Below are positions 9,199-16,981 of a stretch of 60,043 nucleotides of DNA, one piece after another. Under the pieces are notes generated by a model that made no database searches, was not told the origin of the DNA, and was given only the letters and a program-made list of their open reading frames with translations. Within the stretch, counting starts at the first letter, position 1; each line of letters starts with the position of its first letter. The position numbers and the translations under genes are program-made. Source of the DNA: Desulfamplus sp. (GTDB taxonomy: Bacteria; Desulfobacterota; Desulfobacteria; Desulfobacterales; Desulfobacteraceae); assembly GCA_015232465.1 (NCBI GenBank), contig JADFZO010000008.1:1-60043 (forward strand). Direction: 5' to 3'.

Positions 9199-9219
9199 AA
9201 TATAGGTAATAAATACAGA

Positions 9220-10431
9220 ATGTTAGAGAGCAAAAATAGAGGAAAACTGGTCATAAGAAAAAGGGCTGGAGAGCATCAGCGTTACGCTTCAGGGTTTAAG
9301 TATCAGCAAGATTCAAGATATTTTGCCCAAATTGCAGAAAATCTAAGTGATGAGGGTGTAAAAGAGCTTAAAACCCTTGGAGCACGGGATATTGAGCCTG
9401 CCCACACTGGAATATATTTTAGTGCTGAAAAATCAGATTTTTATAAAATAAATTACACCACCAGACTAATCTCAAGAGTGCTTGCACCTCTTGAGTCATT
9501 TCCATGCAGCGATAGCGACACTCTTTATAAAAATGCAAAAAAGATAAAGTGGGAGCTACTCATATCCAAAAAGATGACCTTCTCCATCACTCATAATGTA
9601 TCAGATAGCAATATTGACCACTCACAGTTTGCAGCTCTGCGTCTTAAAGATGCAATTGTTGACTACTTTAGAGAGAGAACAGGCAAACGTCCAAATGTCG
9701 ATACCTTAAATCCCAATGTGATAATAAATCTTCACATTAGAAACAACTTTGCTGATATTAGCTTAGATGCCTCTGGCGGTGCTTTGCACAAACGAGGTTA
9801 CAGAGAAGAGTCAGTTGCAGCTCCAATGCAAGAGACAATAGCAGCAGCAATTATAAGGCTCTCTGAATGGGACGGCTCTATTCCACTTTATGATCCAATG
9901 TGTGGCTCTGGAACATTGCTTTGTGAGGCTCTTATGATGCACTGCAATATTCCAGCTTCTATTTTTAGAAAAAACTTTGGTTTTCAAAGGCTTCCTGATT
10001 ACAATCCTGAGCTTTGGGGGCAGGTAAAAAAAGAGGCTGATGCAAATATAAAAGAGATTAGCCCAAATCTGATTGCAGGCAGCGATATATCCCATGAATC
10101 TATAAATGCAGCTAAGACAAATCTAATGGGGATTCATTTTGGGGGCAGTGTTAGCTTAGAGGTTAAGGATTTTAACGATATTGAATCTATCAAAGATAGC
10201 GTTATTGTTGCAAATCCCCCTTATGGGATACGGATTGGAAGGGATCAAGATTTAAAGCTGTTTTATAAAAAATTAGGTGATTTTTTAAAGCAAAAGTGTA
10301 AAGGCTCAAAGGCATTTATCTATTTTGGAGAGCCAGAATATATAAAAAACATGGGTCTTAAAGCCTCATGGAAAATGGCTCTAAAGGCTGGTGGATTAGA
10401 TGGCAGACTTGTAAAATATGAGATGTATTAG
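9220..10431 (+). CDS. THUMP-domain RNA guanine N2-methyltransferase (RlmL/YpsC-like)
   Basis: A 403-residue class I RNA methyltransferase of COG0116. A basic N-terminal extension (about 1-40) precedes a THUMP RNA-binding domain (about 45-180). The Rossmann methyltransferase domain has motif I DPMCGSGTLLCEAL (about residue 228) and the catalytic NPPYG near residue 340. It corresponds to the N-terminal, m2G2445-type half of E. coli RlmL, not to the fused RlmKL. It follows waaA by 21 bases. The substrate position is inferred from family only. Confidence 0.87.
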   Translation: MLESKNRGKLVIRKRAGEHQRYASGFKYQQDSRYFAQIAENLSDEGVKELKTLGARDIEPAHTGIYFSAEKSDFYKINYTTRLISRVLAPLESFPCSDSDTLYKNAKKIKWELLISKKMTFSITHNVSDSNIDHSQFAALRLKDAIVDYFRERTGKRPNVDTLNPNVIINLHIRNNFADISLDASGGALHKRGYREESVAAPMQETIAAAIIRLSEWDGSIPLYDPMCGSGTLLCEALMMHCNIPASIFRKNFGFQRLPDYNPELWGQVKKEADANIKEISPNLIAGSDISHESINAAKTNLMGIHFGGSVSLEVKDFNDIESIKDSVIVANPPYGIRIGRDQDLKLFYKKLGDFLKQKCKGSKAFIYFGEPEYIKNMGLKASWKMALKAGGLDGRLVKYEMY

Positions 10432-10456
10432 AAGATGGATTTAGCAATTTTTATTC

Positions 10457-10485
10457 TTGACAGCCCCTTTTACTATATCTAATAT
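10457..10485 (+). promoter_or_regulatory. Sigma70-type promoter for the chalcone-isomerase-like gene
   Basis: TTGACA at 10457-10462 and TAATAT at 10480-10485 are separated by 17 bases. The -35 is a perfect consensus. Transcription would start near 10492 and leave a leader of about 70 bases before ATG 10561. Confidence 0.65.
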
Positions 10486-10560
10486 CATAAACTATTTTTT
10501 ACAGTAAAAACGGTGTTTTTTTATGTCTGTGTGAAAAAAATTTTAAAAGGAGATCAAAAA

Positions 10561-11166
10561 ATGGTTAAAAAAGGTTTACTTGGGAGATTGTTCAAAATAG
10601 AGAGTTTAATCTCAATATCTTTACTCTTTATGCTTATTGTATCTACTCCTTCTGTCTATGGGGCAGATAATCCAAAAATTGCTGATAAGATAACGCTTGA
10701 TGGAGGCAAGGGGGAGCTTGTTTTAAACGGCAGTGGCACACGTAGAAAGTTTGGATTTAAGGTGTATGAGGGTGCTTTATATCTTCAGGCAAAGAGCACG
10801 GACTCTAAAAAAATTGTTGAAGCAGACGAGCCTATGGCAATAACAATGTTATGGAAAAGAGATGTGCCAAAAGATAAAACTCTTGAGGTCTTTACAGATG
10901 GCTTTAAGTATGGTGCTGGTGCTAATTATGATGCACAAAAAAGCAACATAGACTCTTTTTTAAAAAATCTTGCTGATGCAGCAGAAAAAGATTTATGGAG
11001 ATATATCTACATTCCTGGCAAAGGGACATCAATATATTACAACGATAAATCTGTAGCCACTATTGCGGGACTTGATTTTAAAAAAGCTCTATTTTCAATA
11101 TGGCTGCTTGAAGACTCTACATTTAAAGGCGATTCTGATCTTCGTAAAGGTATGCTTGGTAAATAG
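10561..11166 (+). CDS. Secreted chalcone-isomerase-like protein
   Basis: A 201-residue protein with an N-terminal signal segment (SLISISLLFMLIVSTPSVYG) and likely cleavage before ADNPK. The mature part has the bacterial chalcone-isomerase-fold pattern: LNGSGTRRKFGFKVYEGALYL, then WKRDVPKDKTLEVFTDGF and a late GKGTSIYYNDK segment. Such proteins are periplasmic; most lack flavonoid activity and may bind fatty acids or similar ligands, so an enzymatic role should not be assumed. ATG 10561 is chosen because AAAAGGAGATC lies just upstream; the frame extends to 10513 without support. A good promoter precedes it. Confidence 0.78.
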   Translation: MVKKGLLGRLFKIESLISISLLFMLIVSTPSVYGADNPKIADKITLDGGKGELVLNGSGTRRKFGFKVYEGALYLQAKSTDSKKIVEADEPMAITMLWKRDVPKDKTLEVFTDGFKYGAGANYDAQKSNIDSFLKNLADAAEKDLWRYIYIPGKGTSIYYNDKSVATIAGLDFKKALFSIWLLEDSTFKGDSDLRKGMLGK

Positions 11167-11175
11167 TGGTATAAT
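11167..11175 (+). promoter_or_regulatory. Extended -10 promoter element upstream of livJ
   Basis: TGGTATAAT at 11167-11175 is a perfect extended -10 (TG, one base, TATAAT) just after the previous stop codon. No clear -35 is visible. It would give a leader of about 105 bases before livJ that contains the inverted repeat at 11196-11243. Confidence 0.5.
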
Positions 11176-11195
11176 ATTTTGGTAGTAAGGCGGAG

Positions 11196-11243
11196 GATCA
11201 GCTATTTTTAATTTAAGATGATTTAATCTTTAAATAGTTGATC
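11196..11243 (+). repeat. Inverted repeat in the livJ leader
   Basis: GATCAGCTATTT (11196-11207) is complementary to AAATAGTTGATC (11232-11243) apart from one G-U pair, with a 24-base A+T-rich loop. No U-run follows, so it is a poor terminator. A leader structure affecting livJ translation or mRNA stability, or a protein-binding site, is possible. Confidence 0.5.
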
Positions 11244-11287
11244 TTAAAAATAATTGATTAACAATATTTTTCAAAAGGAGACCTATT

Positions 11288-12460
11288 GTGAAAAAAAGCT
11301 ACATTTCAGTAATTCTTTTTGTGGTGCTCAGTTTTATCTGCTCCTCAATAGCATTTGCAGCAGATGATACAATCAAAATTGGCTTTAACATTCCTCTGAC
11401 AGGTGAGATTCCAAAGGTTGGAGAGGAGTCAAAATTTGCGGGTCAAATGCTTATGAATGAGGTCAATGCTAAAGGTGGTGTTGATGTTGGTGGCAAAAAG
11501 TACAAACTTGAGTTTATCTATGAAGATAATGAATCTAAGGCTGAATCTGCTGTGGCAGTCTCATTAAAATTGATTGAAAGGGATCAGGTGCTTGCAATAG
11601 TAGGTCCAAATTCAAGCAAGCAGGCAATTCCAGCAGGTCAAGTTGCTAATGATAACAAAACTCCTATGATCTCGCCATGGTCAACCAATCCAGATACAAC
11701 AAAAGATCGCCCTTGGGTATTTCGTGCAGCATTTATCGACCCATTTCAAGGTCCTATTGCTGTAGATTTTGCTATAAAGACTTTTAAAGCTCAAAAAGCT
11801 GCGGTTCTCTATGCGCTTTCAAACGATTACAGCAAAAATCTTGCTGAGATTTTTCAGGCTGACTTTAACAAGAAAAAAGGGGCTGGGGCTGTAGTTGCAT
11901 TTGAAAGCTATGGGGATAAAGATCAAGATTTTAGTGCCCAGCTTACCAAGATAGTTGCTGCAAAACCAGATATAATCTTCTTACCTAACAACTACAATGA
12001 GGTTGCTCTTATAGTAAAACAGGCACACGACCTTGGCTGGAAAGGTCCATTTATGGGTGCTGATGCTTGGGGTAACTCTGAATTGATGACTCTTTGCGGT
12101 GACGACTGTAAGGGGCACTACTTTACAACACATTATGCGGCTGCTGGTGCAAAGGGTGAGACAAAAGAGTTTATTGACAAATACCAAAAACTTTATGGCT
12201 ATCAGCCAGCAGATGTTGCAGCTCTTACTTGGGACGCTATCAATGTTGTTTTAGCTGGTATCCAGAATGCTGGTAAACTTACTGGCAATGTAAGAAAAGA
12301 TCGTGAGGCAATAAGAAACGGTATATCAGCAATCAAAGAGGTTAAAGGTATTACTGGAAACATGAAGTTTGATGAGCAGGGAGATCCTATCAAATGTGCT
12401 GTTGTTGTAAAGATCAATGATGCTGGCGAATTTGAGTTTGCAGAGTCTGTCTGCCCATAG
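11288..12460 (+). CDS. livJ: Branched-chain amino-acid ABC transporter, periplasmic binding protein
   Basis: A 390-residue type I periplasmic binding protein. The signal peptide covers about 1-25 (ending SSIAFA before ADDTIK). The mature protein opens IKIGFNIPLTGEIPKVG and shows the ligand-site segment VGPNSSKQAIPAGQ. The two-lobed LivJ/Leu-Ile-Val fold is expected, binding branched-chain amino acids or related small ligands. It starts at GTG with AAAAGGAG eight bases upstream. It heads the livJ-livH-livM-livG-livF cluster and is separated from livH by a hairpin that should give it higher expression than the membrane subunits. Confidence 0.93.
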   Translation: MKKSYISVILFVVLSFICSSIAFAADDTIKIGFNIPLTGEIPKVGEESKFAGQMLMNEVNAKGGVDVGGKKYKLEFIYEDNESKAESAVAVSLKLIERDQVLAIVGPNSSKQAIPAGQVANDNKTPMISPWSTNPDTTKDRPWVFRAAFIDPFQGPIAVDFAIKTFKAQKAAVLYALSNDYSKNLAEIFQADFNKKKGAGAVVAFESYGDKDQDFSAQLTKIVAAKPDIIFLPNNYNEVALIVKQAHDLGWKGPFMGADAWGNSELMTLCGDDCKGHYFTTHYAAAGAKGETKEFIDKYQKLYGYQPADVAALTWDAINVVLAGIQNAGKLTGNVRKDREAIRNGISAIKEVKGITGNMKFDEQGDPIKCAVVVKINDAGEFEFAESVCP

Positions 12461-12517
12461 AATTAATTAAAGGTCTAATCTGTTTTTGAACCCAAAACCA
12501 TATTGAGCATTTACACC

Positions 12518-12570
12518 GCAGGGGCATCTCCTCCTTGATCGGATAAGGATAGTGCCCCTGCTGTTTTTTT
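12518..12570 (+). terminator. Intercistronic terminator/attenuator between livJ and livH
   Basis: GCAGGGGCA (12518-12526) pairs perfectly with TGCCCCTGC (12553-12561), with an inner TCCTT/AAGGA helix. A T7 run follows at 12564-12570. This is a classic intrinsic terminator. Its place between the binding protein and the permease genes suggests partial read-through and unequal expression. Confidence 0.85.
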
Positions 12571-12608
12571 ATATTTATTAACGCTCAAATCTGTAAGGGG
12601 ATACGAAC

Positions 12609-13523
12609 GTGCTTGATAGTATTATTCAAAATCTATTCAATGCCTTGCAATGGGGAAGTTTTTACTCTCTTATTGCACTTGGCTACACCCTTGTTTACGG
12701 TGTGCTAAGGCTTATTAACTTTGCTCATGGCGATATATTTATGGTGGGTGCTTACATTGCATACTTTATTGCCATATTTCTTTTTAAGGGTTCACTTAGT
12801 TTGTCTGGAGGTTTAACCCTTGCATTGGTAATTCCTTTAACAATGATTCTGACTGCGATGTTTGGTGTAACACTTGAGCGTATCGCATACAGACCATTGA
12901 GACGAAAAGGGGCAAACAGGCTATATGTTGTTATTACAGCTTTGATGTGCGGTCTGATTTTAGAGAACGGCAACCTTGCATTTTTAGGTGCAAGCCGTAA
13001 AAGTTTTCCTGAGCTTATTGATAAAGTGGTCTATAATTTTGGCATGATAAGCATGACCAACCTAAAGATTGGAGTTATCATCTCATCTATAATTGTCTAT
13101 TTCATACTAAATGCAATTATCTCTAAGACCAAAATTGGTATGGCAATGCGGGCAATCTCATACGATAAATTTGCGATTCCACTGATGGGCATTCCTATTG
13201 ATACCATTATTGTATTTACCTTTATACTTGGCTCATCTCTTGCTGGTCTTGCTGGTATTTTATTTGCCATGTCTTATCCTATTCTTGACCCTTTTATGGG
13301 TGCAATTATTGGTTGGAAAGCCTTTATTGCTGCTGTTGTGGGTGGAATTGGAGATATTAAGGGTGCTTTTGTGGGTGGTTTTTTGCTTGGAATTGTGGAG
13401 ATTTTAGTTGTTGCTGTTTTTCCATCAACCTTTAGAGATTTGATTGCTTTTTCAATACTTCTCATAATTTTGGTAATCAAACCTACTGGACTCTTTGGTG
13501 TTGCAAAATCTACAAAAATTTAA
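12609..13523 (+). CDS. livH: Branched-chain amino-acid ABC transporter permease LivH
   Basis: A 304-residue inner-membrane permease with about eight hydrophobic helices. Family markers are ALGYTLVYGVLRLINFAHGD near the N-terminus, the GMAMRAISYD cytoplasmic loop that contacts the ATPases, and GWKAFIAAVVGGIGDIKGA toward the C-terminus. It pairs with LivM to form the membrane channel. Transcription probably depends on read-through of the hairpin upstream. The GTG start follows AAGGGG. Confidence 0.95.
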   Translation: MLDSIIQNLFNALQWGSFYSLIALGYTLVYGVLRLINFAHGDIFMVGAYIAYFIAIFLFKGSLSLSGGLTLALVIPLTMILTAMFGVTLERIAYRPLRRKGANRLYVVITALMCGLILENGNLAFLGASRKSFPELIDKVVYNFGMISMTNLKIGVIISSIIVYFILNAIISKTKIGMAMRAISYDKFAIPLMGIPIDTIIVFTFILGSSLAGLAGILFAMSYPILDPFMGAIIGWKAFIAAVVGGIGDIKGAFVGGFLLGIVEILVVAVFPSTFRDLIAFSILLIILVIKPTGLFGVAKSTKI

Positions 13524-13577
13524 ACTCTATTAAAATAATAGATGTAGTAAAATATAAGAGAATTAAAACGGAGGCTT

Positions 13578-14654
13578 ATGAAAAAATACTCTGTACCCGC
13601 TCTACTTACCACGTTTGCTTTATGCACTGTTGTTGCCGCATACTTTGAAATTATAGACCTTTATGTTCAGACTATAATTATGTTCATAGGTGTCAATATA
13701 ATATTATCATCAAGTTTTAATATTATAAATGGCTATATGGGGGAATTTGCCTGCGGTCATGCTGGATTTATGGCTGTTGGAGCTTACGTTACCTCCATAC
13801 TTAACGTCATGTTTTTTACAAGCAGCAAGACCTTTGGGGATCCAATATTTTCACCAGAACTTGCACTCTGGTTTTTCCCTGTAACAATGATAATAGGTGG
13901 AGTTGCAGCAGCAATTACAGGGCTTCTTGTTGCCATACCATCATTTAAAACTCGTGATGATTATCTTGCTATCATAACACTTGCAGCCAATTTTATAATT
14001 GTTAGCCTATTTATAAACATGGATTCACTTGGAGGAGCAAGGGGATTTATGGGCATGAAACAGATTGTATTTGCAATGGAAGATGTAGCGTTTCTGCCTT
14101 GGATGCTTATCTGGACATTTGTCTTTACATATTTTGTTGTTTTTCTTATTCGCAGATTTGTCTCATCTACGTACGGAAAAGGGATCATTGCCATTCATCA
14201 AGATGAGATTGCGGCTGAGATTATGAGTGTCAACACAAACAAAATGAAACTGGTTGCATTTATGTTCTCATCTGGACTTGCTGGCATTGCAGGAGGGCTG
14301 TTCGCTCACATTTTAGGATACATAAATCCAAACTCATTCAATATTTTAAAATCAACCGAGTGTTTAGTTATGGTTTATCTTGGTGGCATGGGCTCGTTGA
14401 GTGGCTCAATCATTGCAGCAATTCTCTTTACACTCCTTATTGAGATGCTCCGTTTTATAATACCAGCAGCAGATACCCTTATCCATCTTATTCCACTTGT
14501 GCCAGATACATTTCATCTAAGTCAGGTGTTGAAATGGGTTATTATCCCCCTAATTCTTGTTATCTTGATGCAGTTTAGACCAGAGGGGATTATGGGAAAT
14601 AGGGAGCTATCTGATTTTTTCCCAAAACTTAAAAAATATTATGAATTTAAATGA
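13578..14654 (+). CDS. livM: Branched-chain amino-acid ABC transporter permease LivM
   Basis: A 358-residue permease with eight to ten hydrophobic segments. It shows INGYMGEFACGHAGFMAVGAY, the LivM version of the family motif, and the coupling loop GIIAIHQDEIAAEIMSVNTN. The C-terminal region has VYLGGMGSLSGSIIAA. The ATG follows an ACGGAGG ribosome site. It lies 54 bases after livH and 60 before livG. Confidence 0.95.
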   Translation: MKKYSVPALLTTFALCTVVAAYFEIIDLYVQTIIMFIGVNIILSSSFNIINGYMGEFACGHAGFMAVGAYVTSILNVMFFTSSKTFGDPIFSPELALWFFPVTMIIGGVAAAITGLLVAIPSFKTRDDYLAIITLAANFIIVSLFINMDSLGGARGFMGMKQIVFAMEDVAFLPWMLIWTFVFTYFVVFLIRRFVSSTYGKGIIAIHQDEIAAEIMSVNTNKMKLVAFMFSSGLAGIAGGLFAHILGYINPNSFNILKSTECLVMVYLGGMGSLSGSIIAAILFTLLIEMLRFIIPAADTLIHLIPLVPDTFHLSQVLKWVIIPLILVILMQFRPEGIMGNRELSDFFPKLKKYYEFK

Positions 14655-14714
14655 TAACATCTTAAATTTATTAAAGATATGGGATCACAATTATAATCTC
14701 ATGGAGTATAATTT

Positions 14715-15482
14715 ATGGCATTACTTAAAATAGAGGGGTTGAGCCAGATGTTTGGGGGGCTTACTGCTGTATCTGATTTTAAGACAGAGTTTCAAGGCAA
14801 TGAGCTTATGGGGCTAATTGGTCCAAATGGTGCTGGCAAAACAACTGTCTTTAATATTGTAAGCGGCTTTTACAAACCAACCCAGGGGCAAATTATCTTT
14901 AAAGATAGAGCTATTAATGGGCTAAAACCCCATAAAGTTACTGGAATGGGTGTTGCAAGAACCTTTCAAAACATACGATTGTGGCATGATATGTCCCTTT
15001 TAGATAATATTTTAATCTCTCAGCACTACAATTTAGGATACAATCTCTTTGATCTCTTTACTCGCAATAAGCGTTACATAGAGAATGAAAAGCGTATGAA
15101 ACATATTGCCATGCAGCTACTTGAACAGCTTGATCTTATTCAGTTTATTGACGAAAGACCTAAAAATTTGCCTTATGGTATTCAGCGTAAAATTGAGATT
15201 GCACGGGCACTCTCTGTAAAACCATCGCTTTTGCTGCTTGATGAGCCAGCAGCAGGGCTTAACTCTTCTGATATTCAAGATTTGATTAAACTTATAAGAT
15301 GGATTCACAAAGAGTTTGATATTGCAATATGGATGATTGAACACCAGATGGCTGTTGTTATGTCGCTCTGCTCATGGATACAGGTGATCGATTTTGGAAA
15401 AACCATTGCACAAGGAACTCCAGAAGAGATTCAGAGCAATCCTGCTGTTATTAAAGCATATTTAGGAGATGATAAAATCTGA
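14715..15482 (+). CDS. livG: Branched-chain amino-acid ABC transporter ATPase LivG
   Basis: A 255-residue ABC ATPase. Walker A is GPNGAGKTT, the signature region is NLPYGIQRKIEIARAL, Walker B is LLLLDEPAAGLN, and the H-loop lies in WMIEHQMAVVMSLC. The YG-IQRK signature in place of LSGGQ is normal for LivG. Its last base overlaps livF (TGATG), so the two ATPases are translationally coupled. Confidence 0.95.
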   Translation: MALLKIEGLSQMFGGLTAVSDFKTEFQGNELMGLIGPNGAGKTTVFNIVSGFYKPTQGQIIFKDRAINGLKPHKVTGMGVARTFQNIRLWHDMSLLDNILISQHYNLGYNLFDLFTRNKRYIENEKRMKHIAMQLLEQLDLIQFIDERPKNLPYGIQRKIEIARALSVKPSLLLLDEPAAGLNSSDIQDLIKLIRWIHKEFDIAIWMIEHQMAVVMSLCSWIQVIDFGKTIAQGTPEEIQSNPAVIKAYLGDDKI

Positions 15483-16210
15483 TGTTACTTGAAATCAAGA
15501 ATTTATATGTGAAATATGGAAATATTGAGGCTTTACACGGCATCTCGTTTACTGTTGATAAAGGTGAGATTGTAACCCTAATTGGTGCAAATGGTGCTGG
15601 TAAGACTACAACTCTTCATGCTATAACACGCGTGCCACCCCCTGAAGGCTCTAAAGTTTCAGGCGGGGATATTCTCTACAACGGTAAAAGTCTATTAAAT
15701 GTTCCTGCACACTCAATAGTGGCTGATTACAATATTGCTTTAGCACCAGAGGGGCGGCACATATTTGGTAATTTAACAGTTGAGGAGAACCTTAAACTTG
15801 CCACCTACTCAAGAGGGGCTGAAGATGAGTCTCTTAAAAAAGATTATGAAAGGGTCTATGCTCTTTTTCCTAAAATGTCAGAAAGACGCCATCAGCGAAG
15901 CGAGACTTTAAGCGGGGGGGAGCAGCAGATGTTATCAGTTAGCCGTGCTATAATGACAAGTTGCAATTTTATACTGCTTGATGAGCCTTCCATGGGGCTA
16001 TCTCCGCTTTTGATGTATGATATGTTTAGGGTATTAAAGCAGCTTAATGAGGAGGGTATGACCATTTTATTGATCGAACAGAATGCAAATCTTGCCCTGA
16101 AATTTGCCCATCGTGGATATGTCTTAGATACTGGAGAGATTGTTGCAAGCGGCACAGCAAGCGAGCTTTTGAGCAATCCTGATGTTAAAAAGGCATATTT
16201 AGGGGGGTAG
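15482..16210 (+). CDS. livF: Branched-chain amino-acid ABC transporter ATPase LivF
   Basis: A 242-residue ABC ATPase, the normal LivF length. Walker A is GANGAGKTT, the signature is LSGGEQQMLSVSRAIM, Walker B is FILLDEPSMGLSP, and the H-loop lies in LLIEQNANLAL. It completes the five-gene transporter. The gene ends a few bases before a palindrome shared with the convergent fusA operon. Confidence 0.95.
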   Translation: MLLEIKNLYVKYGNIEALHGISFTVDKGEIVTLIGANGAGKTTTLHAITRVPPPEGSKVSGGDILYNGKSLLNVPAHSIVADYNIALAPEGRHIFGNLTVEENLKLATYSRGAEDESLKKDYERVYALFPKMSERRHQRSETLSGGEQQMLSVSRAIMTSCNFILLDEPSMGLSPLLMYDMFRVLKQLNEEGMTILLIEQNANLALKFAHRGYVLDTGEIVASGTASELLSNPDVKKAYLGG

Positions 16211-16218
16211 TAGAATAT

Positions 16219-16245
16219 AAAAAGGGGTGTAAACACGTACACCCC
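16219..16245 (-). terminator. Hairpin terminator at the end of the fusA operon
   Basis: GGGGTGTA (16224-16231) and TACACCCC (16238-16245) form a perfect 8-bp stem with a 6-base loop. On the minus strand it is followed by a U-run (AAAAA at 16219-16223 on the plus strand). It can stop minus-strand transcripts and may also slow plus-strand transcripts leaving livF. Confidence 0.65.
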
Positions 16246-16260
16246 TACTAATTCTTTAGT

Positions 16261-16962
16261 TTAAGCTATATTTGAAACAAGCATCATTGTTGCAGGCTCA
16301 ATGAGGTGTCTCTCATTCATCTTTGCCCCATCTTTTAGGATTACAACCTCAATCTTATCCTCTTTGGGCTGAAGATATAGAGCTTTTTGAAAACGCTCTT
16401 CAACTCTGTCAAGCTGAATAGGAAATCCTCTTTCAGTAAATGGCTCCTCTCTGTGACTCTTCATGGAGAACCAGATAGCAACTGAAAACTCAGATGCAAG
16501 TTCTGATAGCACGCTTAGAACAACAGAGCAATCTACATCAAAATCAAGACCATCAACCACTATCAGTGCTGGCATCTCAAGGGCATTCTTTTTAAGGCTC
16601 ATAAGATAGTCCCTAATATTTTTAGGGCTAAAGGTGTTCTCATGGCAGGTTATGCCAAATTTGCATGGAGCAAGGTCTTCCCATAGTCTGGCAGCCTTTT
16701 GAGGATCAATGTAGCCTACGTTATCAATAAGATTTGTATAACCCTCTTTATAACGCACATTTATCTTATCAATAGGATCATCAAGGCTTATATGAATAAC
16801 TTTTTTACTCTCAAGAAGCATTGAGATTGCAATCTGCACAAGAAATTGCGTTTTACCTACACCAGCTCTGGAGATCACAGCCCCAAACTTACCCTGCTGT
16901 AAATATTCATCACCTAAAATCTGGGTAACAGGGCTTTTTTGAATTAAATCTTTTCTCAGCAT
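16261..16962 (-). CDS. RecA/KaiC-like P-loop ATPase of unknown function
   Basis: A 233-residue protein with Walker A SRAGVGKTQF near residue 33 and Walker B PALIVVDGLDFD near residue 130. Between them lies an IHISLDDPIDKINVRY segment like those of RecA-fold ATPases (RadA, KaiC, DnaB relatives). No substrate domain is visible, and I do not recognise a named family. ATG 16962 is chosen because AGAGAGGAAAAG lies directly upstream. The open frame continues to 17151, but only out of frame over the fusA 3' end. It follows fusA by 19 bases and is surely cotranscribed with it. Confidence 0.7.
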   Translation of the reverse strand: MLRKDLIQKSPVTQILGDEYLQQGKFGAVISRAGVGKTQFLVQIAISMLLESKKVIHISLDDPIDKINVRYKEGYTNLIDNVGYIDPQKAARLWEDLAPCKFGITCHENTFSPKNIRDYLMSLKKNALEMPALIVVDGLDFDVDCSVVLSVLSELASEFSVAIWFSMKSHREEPFTERGFPIQLDRVEERFQKALYLQPKEDKIEVVILKDGAKMNERHLIEPATMMLVSNIA

Positions 16963-16981
16963 CTTTTCCTCTCTTTTTTTC

